Shown piece by piece: positions 22,820-35,439 of a stretch of DNA of 64,000 nt. The notes under the pieces were generated by a model. It searched no databases. It was not told the DNA's origin and saw only the letters and a program-made list of their open reading frames with translations. The translations under genes and the position numbers were made by a program. This stretch comes from Chromobacterium subtsugae (GTDB lineage: Bacteria; Pseudomonadota; Gammaproteobacteria; Burkholderiales; Chromobacteriaceae), in NCBI RefSeq assembly GCF_001676875.1, contig NZ_JYKA01000005.1, positions 186,001 to 250,000 on the forward strand, written 5' to 3'. Positions within the stretch are counted from its first letter, which is position 1. The number at the start of each line of letters is the position of its first letter.

Positions 22820-23995
22820 CTAGAAATCATATTTTCGCAATTGCCGCGAAAACTCCGACAATCCATCAATCCCGCTGTTTTCCGCGCGCTTGCACCAGTC
22901 TTCCAATTGACCGGACAACTGCTCTGTCGAATTGGCGGATCGCTCCCACAATGATGCCAGCTCGGCTCTCATGGTATAGATGGTATTCAGCGCCATGCTG
23001 AGCGGCAGTGTCCGCTCCAAAAGTTCGCAATCCGGCAGCGGCTCGCGCGCGGCGTGGCGCAGCCATCGGCGGATGGCCTCGACGCCTGCGGCAGGTTGCA
23101 GCGCCTCCAGGCGAAAGCGAAGCCGGCGCAATTCCGCCGCCGCTACCCGCCGCAAGGCGTGGTCGAATCGGGACAATACCAGATAACGATGGGCGATCAC
23201 CGCGCTCAACGTTCCTTCGTCGCAATGGAGTTTGCGCGGATTCAGGCGCAGAGGCGCCAGCGGCTGGCGCACCATGGCCAAGCCCAGGCAGGCGAGCAAG
23301 CGGATGTACAGCCAGCCGACATCAAATTCCCACCAGCGGATGGACAACTTGGCGGACGTGGCATAGGCGTGATGATTGTTATGCAGCTCTTCGCCCCCTA
23401 TCAGCAGCCCCAATGGCAAGATGTTGCGAGAGGAATCGTTGGTGGCAAATGAGCGATAGCCCCAATAGTGGCCGACTCCGTTGATGACGCCGGCCGCGAA
23501 AATGGGAATCCACAGCATCTGCGCCGCCCAAACGCTGAGACCGACGGGGCCGAACAACAGCAGGTCGATCACCAGCATCAGGCTGACGCCTAAGCGGGAA
23601 TGGCGGGCGTACAGCCGGCGCTCCAGCCAGTCATCCGGGGTGCCGCCACCATACTGATCCAGCATCGCCTGGTCGCCGGCCGCGCGGCGGTACAGCTCGC
23701 TGCCCTCCAGCAGCACCCTCCAGATGCCGAGACATTGCGGACTGTGAGGGTCGTCGAGGGTATCGGTGGCGGCATGGTGCTTGCGATGAATGGCGACCCA
23801 CTCCCGGGTGATCATGCCTGTGGTCAGCCATAGCCAGAAACGGAAAAAATGGCTGGCCAGCGGATGCAGCCGCAAGGACTGGTGCGCCTGGTGGCGGTGC
23901 AGAAAGATAGTGACCGAAGCGATGGTGGCATGGGTGAGCCCCAACATCGCCAGGCCGGCTCCCCACCAATGCAGATCAAGTAAATTCAGTTGCAT
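22820..23995 (-). CDS. Delta-9-type fatty acid desaturase
   Basis: 391 residues, integral membrane di-iron enzyme. The three histidine boxes are present: HRHQAH (box 1), HRKHHA (box 2) and HNNHHA (box 3), with hydrophobic segments around them (AGLAMLGLTHATIASVTIFL; LLLFGPVGLSVWAAQMLWIPIFAAGVI). The order and spacing match acyl-CoA/acyl-lipid desaturases of the OLE1/DesA group, which add a cis double bond and keep membranes fluid. The C-terminal 150 residues are a soluble helical tail of unknown role. It ends 39 bases before the phaC start, so the two are probably cotranscribed. Confidence 0.9.
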   Translation of the reverse strand: MQLNLLDLHWWGAGLAMLGLTHATIASVTIFLHRHQAHQSLRLHPLASHFFRFWLWLTTGMITREWVAIHRKHHAATDTLDDPHSPQCLGIWRVLLEGSELYRRAAGDQAMLDQYGGGTPDDWLERRLYARHSRLGVSLMLVIDLLLFGPVGLSVWAAQMLWIPIFAAGVINGVGHYWGYRSFATNDSSRNILPLGLLIGGEELHNNHHAYATSAKLSIRWWEFDVGWLYIRLLACLGLAMVRQPLAPLRLNPRKLHCDEGTLSAVIAHRYLVLSRFDHALRRVAAAELRRLRFRLEALQPAAGVEAIRRWLRHAAREPLPDCELLERTLPLSMALNTIYTMRAELASLWERSANSTEQLSGQLEDWCKRAENSGIDGLSEFSRQLRKYDF

Positions 23996-24034
23996 GGCGC
24001 CTCCTTCGGCAAGCGGCGCTAAACCGCTTGTCTC

Positions 24035-24943
24035 TTAACGGGTGCCGCCTGTTTTGGCCAAATCGATCTTCAGCGGACTGGCGTGATTGGCCACGGCGGC
24101 TGCCGCGGCATGGCGGGGCGAAGCCTTTTTGCCGATGGCGGCCAGCGGATTCAGGCTATCCACCATGGCGCTGGGTATCAGAATCGTGGTGCCGCGCTCC
24201 TTGGTGGTTTCATAGATAATGTTCATCGCCCGCAATTGCAGCGCGGCGGGATGTTCCGCGTAGATATTCGCCGCCTCGACAAACTTGCCGGCGATTTCAG
24301 CCTCGGCGGAGCCCAGGATGATCCGGGCCTGTTTTTCCCGCTCGGCCTGCGCCTGGCGCGACATGGCGTCCTGCAGCGCCACCGGGATGGCGACGTCACG
24401 GATTTCCACCGAGCGCACGGTGATGCCCCACTCCGCCGTTTTGTCGGCGATCTTGGCGCAAAGCGCTTGGACCGTGCCTTGCCGGTCGCTGAGCAGCACG
24501 GCCAGCATCGAGCTGCCTATCATTTCACGCAAGGAAGTCTGTGCGATTCTATCAATCGCCTGCGTGTAATCGGTGATGGCCAGCGCCGCCTTCTGCGCAT
24601 CATGCACATGCCAGAAGATGATCGCATCCACATTCACCGGCACCGTGTCGCGGGTCAGCGCCTGCTCGGCATTGAAGGCGGTGGTCTGGATTCTTTCGTC
24701 TATGGTGGCCACCACGCGGTCCACGACCGGGATGATCAGAAACAGCCCGGGTCCGTTGACGCCGCGCAGCTTGCCGGCGCGCAGCACGACGCATTTCTGC
24801 CAGGTGTTGGCCATGCGCAAGGCTTGCGCCACGATCGCGGCGCATACCCAAAGCAAAATGGCCAGCGGCAGATAGCTGGACGCATAAGCCAGCAGGCCAG
24901 ATAAAAAGAAAACAGCGACAATGAACGAGGTGATGGGATTCAT
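24035..24943 (-). CDS. Slipin / stomatin-like SPFH membrane protein
   Basis: 302 residues. Two N-terminal hydrophobic segments (SFIVAVFFLSGLLAYASSYLPLAILLWVCAAIVAQAL) precede an SPFH domain (CVVLRAGKLRGVNGPGLFLIIPVVDRVVATIDERIQTTAF, RTSLREMIG-like region, IRDVAIP) and a helical region rich in Ala, Glu and Gln (MSRQAQAEREKQARIILGSAEAEI). Slipins form oligomeric microdomains in the inner membrane and often partner with an NfeD protease-like protein; no nfeD is adjacent. It is the first gene of the slipin-desaturase-phaC run. Confidence 0.88.
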   Translation of the reverse strand: MNPITSFIVAVFFLSGLLAYASSYLPLAILLWVCAAIVAQALRMANTWQKCVVLRAGKLRGVNGPGLFLIIPVVDRVVATIDERIQTTAFNAEQALTRDTVPVNVDAIIFWHVHDAQKAALAITDYTQAIDRIAQTSLREMIGSSMLAVLLSDRQGTVQALCAKIADKTAEWGITVRSVEIRDVAIPVALQDAMSRQAQAEREKQARIILGSAEAEIAGKFVEAANIYAEHPAALQLRAMNIIYETTKERGTTILIPSAMVDSLNPLAAIGKKASPRHAAAAAVANHASPLKIDLAKTGGTR

Positions 24944-25195
24944 GGCGGGACTCCTTGCCGAGGATTTGAGCGCCGGGCTGGCTATGCTTTAGCATCGGCG
25001 CGTTTGCCGCGCGCCATCTGTACGCTGTCATACATAGGGATGAATATTGAGGCCTTGTGTCATTTCAAGCACATCGCTGCTCCTGGGTGCAGAACGCAAT
25101 GGATAGGGCGATGACGGCCTGCCCCAACCCGCGCGCTTGTGACTCGCTTTCGGCAATGCGGTTTGCTTTCAAATGGCTTGAAGACTGGAGAAGAC

Positions 25196-25918
25196 ATGAG
25201 CGGCAATGATGATCCCAGGCGCAATGGCGTGCTCGCCGACCTGCCAGAGCTCGAGTGGCAAAGGCTGGCCCCGCAGCTGGAGCCGGTGGAAATGCCATTG
25301 GGCAAGGTGCTGTATGAGCCCGGCTGCACGCTAAGCCACATTTACTTCCCGACCACTGCCATTGTCTCGCTGCTCTACGTGATGGAGGATGGCGCCTCTG
25401 CGGAAATCGCCGTGGTCGGCCATGAAGGCATTGTCGGCATCGCCTTGTTCATGGGCGGAGAGACGACGCCGAGCCGCGCGGTGGTGCAAAGCGCCGGCAC
25501 GGGCTACCGGTTGAAGGCCCAGATCTTGAAGGACGAATTCAATCGAGCGGGGGCGATGATGCACCTGCTGCTGCGCTATACCCAGGCGCTGATCACCCAG
25601 ATGGGGCAAACCGCCGTATGCAATCGCCACCATTCGCTGGATCAGCAGTTATGCCGCTGGCTGTTGCTGAGCCTGGATCGGCTGCCCGGCAATGAGCTGG
25701 TCATGACGCAGGAGCTGATCGCCAATATGCTGGGCGTTCGCCGCGAGGGCGTCACCGAGGCCGCGCTCAAGCTGCAGAAAGCCGGCTTGATCCACTATGC
25801 GCGCGGCCATATCACCATTGTGGATAGAGACGGACTGGAGCGACGCACCTGCGAATGCTACGACGTCGTGCGAAAAGAGTATCAACGCTTGTTGACCGTG
25901 CCGCTGGCGCGGCGTTGA
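25196..25918 (+). CDS. Crp/Fnr family transcription regulator
   Basis: 240 residues from the ATG at 25196, which has GGAGAA seven bases upstream. An N-terminal cyclic-nucleotide-type beta-barrel (PLGKVLYEPGCTLSHIYFPTTAIVSLLYVMEDGASAEIAVVGHEGIVGI) and a C-terminal winged helix (MTQELIANMLGVRREGVTEAALKLQKAGLIHYARGHITIVDRDGLE) are clear. There are no N-terminal Fe-S cysteines as in Fnr, so another ligand is expected. It is divergent from the slipin-desaturase-phaC genes and may regulate them. Confidence 0.88.
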   Translation: MSGNDDPRRNGVLADLPELEWQRLAPQLEPVEMPLGKVLYEPGCTLSHIYFPTTAIVSLLYVMEDGASAEIAVVGHEGIVGIALFMGGETTPSRAVVQSAGTGYRLKAQILKDEFNRAGAMMHLLLRYTQALITQMGQTAVCNRHHSLDQQLCRWLLLSLDRLPGNELVMTQELIANMLGVRREGVTEAALKLQKAGLIHYARGHITIVDRDGLERRTCECYDVVRKEYQRLLTVPLARR

Positions 25919-25956
25919 GTGCGCGGCATCGCGCCGCCGCGACAAGGCGGACACGC

Positions 25957-28638
<2,682 letters not shown>

Positions 28639-28794
28639 GACCGGCTCCTGTGGAAATGGGGAACAGCGACGATGCGGATGGGATTCGCTTGGACTATGGC
28701 TGATGGACGGAGTTCTTCGCCCTCGCCTGCGCAGCGCCTTGGCCGTAAGGATGCCTGCCGGGACAAGAGGCTTTCGGCAAGGCGCGCGCCCATG

Positions 28795-28826
28795 AAAAAC
28801 GCCGCCCACCCTTGCGGGCGGACGGC
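28795..28826 (-). terminator. Terminator of acnB
   Basis: On the minus strand GCCGtCCGCCC and GGGCGGC arms are followed by GTTTTTC, just after the acnB stop. Confidence 0.7.
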
Positions 28827-28854
28827 GCGATCACCAAGGCAATCGGTTCGGCTA

Positions 28855-31443
28855 TCAGGCTTTGCTGGCGGCCAGTTCCTGATATTCTTCGATCTGGTCG
28901 AAGTTCAGGTACTGGTACACTTCAGCGCCCTTCTCGTTGATGATGCCGATATTGGCCTGATATTCCTCCACCGTCGGGATCTTGCCCAGCTTGGAGCAGA
29001 TCGCCGCCAGTTCGGCCGAGCCCAGGAACACGTTGGAGTTCTTGCCCAGACGGTTCGGGAAGTTGCGGGTGGAAGTGGACATCACGGTGGCGCCTTCGCG
29101 CACCTGCGCCTGGTTGCCCATGCACAGCGAGCAGCCTGGCATTTCCATCCGGGCGCCGGCGCGGCCCAGCACGCCGTAGTGGCCTTCTTCGGTCAGTTGC
29201 TTGGCGTCCATCTTGGTCGGCGGAGCCACCCACAGCTTCACCGGGATGTCGGCCTTGCCTTCCAGCAGCTTGGAGGCGGCGCGGAAGTGGCCGATATTGG
29301 TCATGCACGAGCCGATGAACACTTCGTCGATCTTGGTGCCGGCCACTTCGGACATGAACTTCACGTCGTCCGGGTCGTTCGGGCAGGCGACGATGGGCTC
29401 TTTCACGTCGGCCAGGTCGATCTCGATCACGGCCGCGTATTCGGCGTCGGCGTCAGCCTTCAGCAGCTGGCCCTTGGCGATCCACTCTTCCATCGCCTTG
29501 ATGCGGCGCTCCAGCGTGCGCGCGTCCTGGTAGCCATCGGCGATCATCGCTTTCATCAAGGTGATGTTGGAGCGCATGTACTCGACGATAGGCTCTTTGT
29601 TCAGGTGCACGGCGCAGCCGGCGGCGGAGCGCTCGGCGGAAGCGTCGGTCAGCTCGAACGCTTGCTCGACCTTCAGATCCGGCAGGCCTTCGATTTCCAG
29701 GATGCGGCCGGAGAAGATGTTCTTCTTGCCGGCCTTGGCCACGGTCAGCAGGCCCTGCTTGATCGCGTACAGCGGAATGGCGTTGACCAGGTCGCGCAGG
29801 GTGACGCCCGGCTGCAGCTTGCCCTTGAAGCGCACCAGCACCGATTCCGGCATGTCCAGCGGCATCACGCCGGTGGCGGCGGCGAAGGCCACCAGGCCGG
29901 AGCCGGCCGGGAAGGAAATGCCGATCGGGAAGCGGGTGTGGCTGTCGCCGCCGGTGCCGACGGTGTCCGGCAGCAGCAGGCGGTTCAGCCAGCTGTGGAT
30001 CACGCCGTCGCCCGGGCGCAGCGATACGCCGCCGCGGGTGGAGATGAAGGACGGCAGCTCCTTGTGCATCTTGACGTCCACCGGCTTGGGGTAAGCGGCG
30101 GTGTGGCAGAACGACTGCATCACCAGGTCGGCGGAGAAGCCCAGGCAGGCCAGGTCCTTCAGCTCGTCGCGGGTCATCGGGCCGGTGGTGTCCTGCGAGC
30201 CGACGGTGGTCATCTTCGGTTCGCAGTAGGTGCCCGGACGCACGCCCTTGCCTTCCGGCAGGCCACAGGCGCGGCCGACCATTTTCTGGCCCAGCGTGAA
30301 GCCCTTGCCGGAATCAACCGGCGACTTGGGCAGGCGGAAGGCGGTGGAAGCCGGCAGGTCCAGCGCTTCGCGCGCCTTGGAGGTCAGGCCGCGACCGATG
30401 ATCAGGTTGATGCGGCCGCCGGCGCGCACTTCATCCAGGATCACTTCGGATTTCAGCTTGAACTCGGCGACGGTCGCGCCGTTCTTCTCGATCTTGCCGC
30501 TGTACGGGTAGATGTCGATCACATCGCCCATTTCCAGCTTGGACACATCCACTTCAATGGGCAGCGAGCCGGAGTCTTCCTGGGTGTTGAAGAAGATCGG
30601 CGCGATCTTGCCGCCCAGGGTGACGCCGCCGAAGCGCTTGTTCGGCACGTAAGGGATGTCCTGGCCGGTGGCCCACACCACCGAGTTGGTGGCGGATTTG
30701 CGCGAGGAGCCGGTGCCGACCACGTCGCCGACGTAAGCCACCAAGTTGCCCTTGGCTTTCAGGTCGTCGATGAACTGCATCGGGCCGCGCTTGCCCTCTT
30801 CTTCCGGCACGAACTTGGCGTCCGGGCGCGGGTTTTTCAGCATGGCCAGGTAGTGCAGCGGGATGTCCGGACGACTCCAGGCGTCCGGCGCCGGCGACAG
30901 GTCGTCGGTATTGGTTTCGCCCGGCACCTTGAATACGGTGACTGTGATCTTCTCGGCCACTTCCGGACGGCTGGTGAACCATTCGGCGTTGGCCCAGGAC
31001 TCAACCACTTCCTTGGCCACGGCATTGCCCTTGTCCATTTTTTCCTTCACGTCGTGGAAGGAGTCGAACATCAGCAGGGTTTTCTTCAGGCCGGCGGCGG
31101 CGATCTTGGCGACGGCGGCGTCGTCCAGCAGGTCGATCAGCGGCTTGATGTTGTAGCCGCCCAGCATGGTGCCGAGCAGTTCGGTGGCCAGTTCGCGCGA
31201 AACCAGCGGCGACTGCACGCTGCCTTCGGCGACGGCAGCCAGGAAGGATGCCTTGACCTTGGCAGCGTCGTCCACGCCCGGCGGCACGCGGTGGGTAATC
31301 AGGTCGACCAGGGTGCTTTCTTCGCCTTTGGGCGGATTTTTCAGCAGTTCGACCAGTTCTTCAACCTGCTTCGCGGACAGCGGCAGGGGCGGAATGCCCA
31401 GCGCTGCGCGCTCGGCAACGTGCTGACGATAAGCTTGTAGCAT
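28855..31443 (-). CDS. acnB: Aconitate hydratase B
   Basis: 862 residues from [22 protein letters not shown], the standard AcnB N-terminus; a longer frame to 31506 is rejected. The N-terminal HEAT-like domain typical of AcnB comes first, then the swivel domain ([18 protein letters not shown]) and the catalytic domains with [11 protein letters not shown] and the Fe-S ligands in [11 protein letters not shown] and [12 protein letters not shown]. AcnB is the main TCA-cycle aconitase in growing cells, AcnA the stress-stable one; here both genes lie together. Confidence 0.96.
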   Translation of the reverse strand: MLQAYRQHVAERAALGIPPLPLSAKQVEELVELLKNPPKGEESTLVDLITHRVPPGVDDAAKVKASFLAAVAEGSVQSPLVSRELATELLGTMLGGYNIKPLIDLLDDAAVAKIAAAGLKKTLLMFDSFHDVKEKMDKGNAVAKEVVESWANAEWFTSRPEVAEKITVTVFKVPGETNTDDLSPAPDAWSRPDIPLHYLAMLKNPRPDAKFVPEEEGKRGPMQFIDDLKAKGNLVAYVGDVVGTGSSRKSATNSVVWATGQDIPYVPNKRFGGVTLGGKIAPIFFNTQEDSGSLPIEVDVSKLEMGDVIDIYPYSGKIEKNGATVAEFKLKSEVILDEVRAGGRINLIIGRGLTSKAREALDLPASTAFRLPKSPVDSGKGFTLGQKMVGRACGLPEGKGVRPGTYCEPKMTTVGSQDTTGPMTRDELKDLACLGFSADLVMQSFCHTAAYPKPVDVKMHKELPSFISTRGGVSLRPGDGVIHSWLNRLLLPDTVGTGGDSHTRFPIGISFPAGSGLVAFAAATGVMPLDMPESVLVRFKGKLQPGVTLRDLVNAIPLYAIKQGLLTVAKAGKKNIFSGRILEIEGLPDLKVEQAFELTDASAERSAAGCAVHLNKEPIVEYMRSNITLMKAMIADGYQDARTLERRIKAMEEWIAKGQLLKADADAEYAAVIEIDLADVKEPIVACPNDPDDVKFMSEVAGTKIDEVFIGSCMTNIGHFRAASKLLEGKADIPVKLWVAPPTKMDAKQLTEEGHYGVLGRAGARMEMPGCSLCMGNQAQVREGATVMSTSTRNFPNRLGKNSNVFLGSAELAAICSKLGKIPTVEEYQANIGIINEKGAEVYQYLNFDQIEEYQELAASKA

Positions 31444-31644
31444 GACTTGGGACCTTCTTGGCTTGGTTGTTGGCAAGCTCGCCGCCGCAAGCCATGCGGC
31501 TGGCAAGCTTCACCCGGCGATTTTGCACCATTCCTCGCGGATGGCGTAGTGAATGATGCTCTTTGTAGTGACTGAAGATTACGCGTTTAGACGATTGCAT
31601 ACAAACGAGTAATGGCAACATGGATTGTGAGTTAAAATCACAGC

Positions 31645-32526
31645 ATGAGCACATACCCCCCATTGAACTCCCTGCGGATTTTTGAAGCCGCAGCCCGACT
31701 GGAGAGCTTTTCCGCCGCTGCCGGAGAGCTGTTCGTCACCCATGGCGCTGTGAGCAAACAGATAAAGCAGCTGGAGGACTGGCTGGGGATTTTGCTGTTC
31801 GAGCGCAGCGGCGGCCGCGTCAAGCTGACCGACGCCGGCTGGCGCTACCTGGTGCAGGTGCAAGATGGCCTGGACCTGATCGCCAACGCCACTTCGCAGC
31901 TGCTGCAGCCCAATAATCAGCGCCGGCTGAGCATCAACTCCACCCCCACTTTCGCCAGCTACTGGCTGCTGCCCAGGCTGGGCGGATTTCGCGCCCGCTT
32001 TCCCGACCTGGAGCTGCACCTGGCCACATCGGACCGCGACATCAGCCGACTGGACGCGCCGTTCGATCTGGCCATCCGCCGCGGCCCGGGAGACTGGCCG
32101 GGCCATATCGCCAAACCCTTTTTGAAAGAGTGGGAACTGCCGCTGTGCAGCCCGGCGCTGTTGGCGCGCATACCGCTGCACAGCCCGGCCGACCTTACCG
32201 CCCACACCCTGCTGCATGCCGATACCCGGCCCACCGCCTGGCCGCGCTGGTTGACGCTGGCCGGCGTGCCGGAGTTGAAGCCGGCCAGCAGCATGCATTT
32301 CGACAAGTTCTCATTGGCTTTGCAGGCGGCTACCGATGGGCTGGGCGTGGTGCTGGGGCCGATGCCGATGGGGCAGGCGCAGATAGACGCCGGCTTTCTG
32401 GTATCGCCTTTGCCAGAGCCGGTGGTGACCGTACGCGATTATTGCTGGGTGGTGCCGCGCATGGCGGCGGAAGACCCCACCGTGTCGGCGTTTTGCCGCT
32501 GGCTGGAAAGCGAGGCCGGCGCCTAG
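31645..32526 (+). CDS. LysR family regulator, GcvA-like
   Basis: 293 residues. The N-terminal winged helix (PLNSLRIFEAAARLESFSAAAGELFVTHGAVSKQIKQLEDWLGILLFERSGGRVKLTDAG) is diagnostic, followed by a periplasmic-binding-protein-like effector domain. The HGAVSKQIKQLE form is that of the GcvA/AmpR branch. It is divergent from acnB with a 201-base gap and overlaps the convergent solute-binding gene by four bases at its end. The target genes and effector are unknown; acnB is a candidate. Confidence 0.9.
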   Translation: MSTYPPLNSLRIFEAAARLESFSAAAGELFVTHGAVSKQIKQLEDWLGILLFERSGGRVKLTDAGWRYLVQVQDGLDLIANATSQLLQPNNQRRLSINSTPTFASYWLLPRLGGFRARFPDLELHLATSDRDISRLDAPFDLAIRRGPGDWPGHIAKPFLKEWELPLCSPALLARIPLHSPADLTAHTLLHADTRPTAWPRWLTLAGVPELKPASSMHFDKFSLALQAATDGLGVVLGPMPMGQAQIDAGFLVSPLPEPVVTVRDYCWVVPRMAAEDPTVSAFCRWLESEAGA

Positions 32527-33305
32527 CGGACCGGCCCGGGCGGCACGCCTATCAGCCTGACGTCCATGGGCGCGGCATCGCGCGGCAGCCACTTGTTGTA
32601 GATGCGCTTGTAGGCGCCGTCCTTCTTGATGGCGGTAAAGCCGTCCTGCCAGCGTTTGACTTCGTCGGCCGGAGTGCCGCGGGAAAACGCCAGGTAGAGC
32701 TCAAGCGATTCCAGCACGCGCACCAACTCCACCGAGTCCGACGGCTGATGGATGTCCTTCAATACCGAAGACACCACGAAGCCGCCCTCCACCCACATAT
32801 CGTAGCGGCCCAGCAGCAACTTCTGCGCCGTCACCTGCGGCGTCGGCGCCAAGTCAACTTCCACAAAGCCAGCCGCGGATGCGGCATCGGCGAAGATGCT
32901 GCCGCGATAGGCGCCGACCGGGCGCTGGTAAATGCCGGCTCCCAGCGCCAGCAGTTTCGCCGCTTCGCCCTTGCGCGCCAGCAAAACCGTTTGCGACACC
33001 GCTATCGGCCCCAGCAGCGACATCTGCCTCTCCCGCGCTTCGTTGCGGCCGACGGTGAACAGCATCACGCCAGGATTAGTCAGCAGTTCCTTGTAGCCGC
33101 GCGCCCAGGGCACCACTTCGATCTGGCTGTTGTCATGAATGCGGGATTGGATTTCCCGCACCACCTCCACCGCCATGCCGTCAGCCACGCCATTGCGCTG
33201 GAAGGTGATGGGCGGCCAGTCTTCGGTATAAATGGTAAGCGCGGGAGCGGGGGCGGACCAGGCGGCCAAGCTGAACAGCAGCAGCGCGATAGTGCGGGAG
33301 AGCAT
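32523..33305 (-). CDS. Periplasmic solute-binding protein (family 3)
   Basis: 260 residues with a signal peptide (RTIALLLFSLAAWSAPAPA). The mature part starts LTIYTEDWPPITFQRNGVADGMAVEVVREI, the amino-acid-binding (SBP_bac_3) N-terminus, and ends KRWQDGFTAIKKDGAYKRIYNKW, the standard family C-terminus. No permease or ATPase gene is nearby, so it may feed a distant transporter or act as an orphan sensor partner. It resembles, in type, the gene at 56887-57630. Confidence 0.85.
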   Translation of the reverse strand: MLSRTIALLLFSLAAWSAPAPALTIYTEDWPPITFQRNGVADGMAVEVVREIQSRIHDNSQIEVVPWARGYKELLTNPGVMLFTVGRNEARERQMSLLGPIAVSQTVLLARKGEAAKLLALGAGIYQRPVGAYRGSIFADAASAAGFVEVDLAPTPQVTAQKLLLGRYDMWVEGGFVVSSVLKDIHQPSDSVELVRVLESLELYLAFSRGTPADEVKRWQDGFTAIKKDGAYKRIYNKWLPRDAAPMDVRLIGVPPGPVR

Positions 33306-33446
33306 GGCGGCTCCTACGTAAAACTACTAGCTTCTTGATAGCCCTTCCCAAGCCCGGCCGCCGACTTATTCGCTATAATGCCGCGTTGTGCCCGGCAGCG
33401 CGCCGGCATTACCATTTGCGCACCCACCCATTCCCGAAGGAACGAC

Positions 33447-34454
33447 ATGAGCCGCATCACCCTCTCCCGCTTTCTGATCGAACAGCAACGCAAGGCCGGC
33501 ACGCTGCCGCCGGAATTGCGCCTGCTGATCGAAACCGTTGGCCGCGCCTGCAAGGCGATCAGCTATTCGGTCAACAAGGGCGCGCTGGCCGGGGTGCTGG
33601 GCGAAGCCGGCACCGGCAATGTGCAGGGCGAGGCGCAGAAGAAGCTGGACGTGATCGCCAACGACTTTCTGCTGGACGCCAATGAATGGGGCGGCAGCCT
33701 GGCGGCGATGGCTTCCGAAGAGATGGAACTGCCCTACCACATCCCCGGCGAATACCCGAAAGGCGAATACCTGCTGATGTTCGATCCGCTGGACGGCTCG
33801 TCCAATATCGACGTCAACATCTCGGTAGGCACCATCTTCTCCATCCTGCGCTGCCCGGAAGGCGTGACGCAACCTAGCGAGGCCGATTTTCTGCAGCCCG
33901 GCACCCGCCAGGTGGCCGCCGGCTACACCGTGTACGGCCCGCAAACCATGCTGGTGCTGACTTTCGGCAGCGGCGTCCACGGTTTCACGCTGGACCGCGA
34001 GCACGGCTCCTTCGTGCTGACCCACCCGGACATGCAGGTGCCGGAGCGCACCGGCGAATTCGCCATCAACATGTCCAATATGCGTCACTGGGAAGCGCCG
34101 GTGCGCCGTTATGTGGACGAACTGCTGGCTGGCAGCACCGGCCCGCGCGGCCGCGATTTCAATATGCGCTGGGTAGCGTCGATGGTGGCGGAAGTGCACC
34201 GCATCATCACCCGCGGCGGCATCTTCATGTATCCGAAGGATGCGCGCGACCCGGGCAAGGCCGGCAAACTGCGTCTGATGTACGAAGGCAACCCGATGGC
34301 CTTCGTCATCGAACAGGCCGGCGGCGCGGCCACCAATGGCCTGCAGCGCATCATGGACATCCAGCCGCAGAAACTGCACGAGCGCGTGGCGGTGTTCCTG
34401 GGCTCCAAGGAAGAAGTGGAACTGGTGAGCCGCTACCATCTGGAGCAAAAGTAA
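33447..34454 (+). CDS. fbp: Fructose-1,6-bisphosphatase class 1
   Basis: 335 residues from the ATG at 33447, with GAAGGAACGAC upstream. The metal and substrate block [22 protein letters not shown] is the class 1 signature, and [10 protein letters not shown] and the C-terminal [16 protein letters not shown] region also match. It releases phosphate from fructose-1,6-bisphosphate in gluconeogenesis. Single gene with its own terminator. Confidence 0.97.
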   Translation: MSRITLSRFLIEQQRKAGTLPPELRLLIETVGRACKAISYSVNKGALAGVLGEAGTGNVQGEAQKKLDVIANDFLLDANEWGGSLAAMASEEMELPYHIPGEYPKGEYLLMFDPLDGSSNIDVNISVGTIFSILRCPEGVTQPSEADFLQPGTRQVAAGYTVYGPQTMLVLTFGSGVHGFTLDREHGSFVLTHPDMQVPERTGEFAINMSNMRHWEAPVRRYVDELLAGSTGPRGRDFNMRWVASMVAEVHRIITRGGIFMYPKDARDPGKAGKLRLMYEGNPMAFVIEQAGGAATNGLQRIMDIQPQKLHERVAVFLGSKEEVELVSRYHLEQK

Positions 34455-34476
34455 ATCCGGAGTGCCCGCTCCAAGC

Positions 34477-34507
34477 CAAAGCCCGCCATCCGGCGGGCTT
34501 TGTTTTT
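34477..34507 (+). terminator. Terminator of fbp (possibly bidirectional)
   Basis: AAAGCCCGCC-atcc-GGCGGGCTTT followed by GTTTTT on the plus strand; the convergent LysE gene ends just beyond it. Confidence 0.8.
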
Positions 34508-34519
34508 ATCATGCCGCAA

Positions 34520-35170
34520 TCACGCCTGCGCGGGCTTGAGCGCCGATGCCAGCATGCGCCAGCCGGCATAAGCGAACGACACGGACAACGCGCCATCGAA
34601 CAAGCGGCTCACCCGCAAAAAGCCCTCCCGCACCCGCGGCAACGAAAACACCGCCGCGTAGCCGCCGAATACCAGCAGCCCTATCGCCCAGTACCCGGCC
34701 ACCATCCACAGCCCATCCCGCAGCGAGCCGCCGGCCGGCATAGCCAGCGCGACAATGGATAACCAGACGAAAATCGCCTTGGGATTGGTCAGGTGCATGG
34801 CGGCGCCGCGCAGAAACATCTTCCGTCCAGCTTCCCCGCCCGGCATACCCGCCGGCACGCGCAGACCGGCGATGGCGGTGCGGCCGGAGCGATACGCCAG
34901 CCAGAACAGGTAAAGCCCGCCGGCCATTTTGATCGCCAACAGGGCCATCGCGCTGTCGGCCAGCACCGCCGACAAGCCCAGAGCGGCAAGGCAGCCCCAG
35001 AACAGCGAGCCGCAAACGACGCCAAGCGCAAGCATCAGCGCCGGGCGCGGCCCCGCGTGCATGGCGGCGGACATGATGGCCAGATTGCTGGGCCCGGGGC
35101 TGGCCGTGCCCAGCAGATAAGACGAATAGGCCAGCAGCAGATCGACTGGGACGGCATGCGGAGAAATCAT
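34520..35170 (-). CDS. LysE/RhtB family exporter
   Basis: 216 residues from the ATG at 35170 (GGAG seven bases upstream); a longer frame to 35326 is rejected. About six hydrophobic segments, with the family start LLLAYSSYLLGTASPGPSNLAIMSAAMHAGPRPALMLALGVVCGS and the LTNPKAIFVWLSIVALAMP block. Such proteins export amino acids or their analogues across the inner membrane. The substrate cannot be predicted. Confidence 0.88.
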   Translation of the reverse strand: MISPHAVPVDLLLAYSSYLLGTASPGPSNLAIMSAAMHAGPRPALMLALGVVCGSLFWGCLAALGLSAVLADSAMALLAIKMAGGLYLFWLAYRSGRTAIAGLRVPAGMPGGEAGRKMFLRGAAMHLTNPKAIFVWLSIVALAMPAGGSLRDGLWMVAGYWAIGLLVFGGYAAVFSLPRVREGFLRVSRLFDGALSVSFAYAGWRMLASALKPAQA

Positions 35171-35439
35171 GGCGGGCTCCAATTGGGCTAGACCCCTCAT
35201 TATGCCAACATCCTTACATGGCTGCGCATTCGGACAAGAGCCACCGCCGGGCATCCGGCCAACCGCTCGGCCAGGCGCTTGGCAATGAGAGCGCTGGCCA
35301 ACTGGTGTAGAATGGGGGAATACCAATCATTAGCAGCCGGACGAGGCTTGATGGTTTGGTTGGGCAATTCTCGAATTTGCCCGGCCAGCCCCCCTGCCAA
35401 ACCCTGCCACCCACTGAAAACAACAGGCATTATCAAAAA

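Noticed and set aside
28672-31440. A 922-codon open frame on the plus strand across acnB and the acnA start
   Set aside because: It is antisense to acnB, with His/Gln/Val/Arg-rich sequence typical of the complement of GC-rich coding DNA. acnB has full family motifs.
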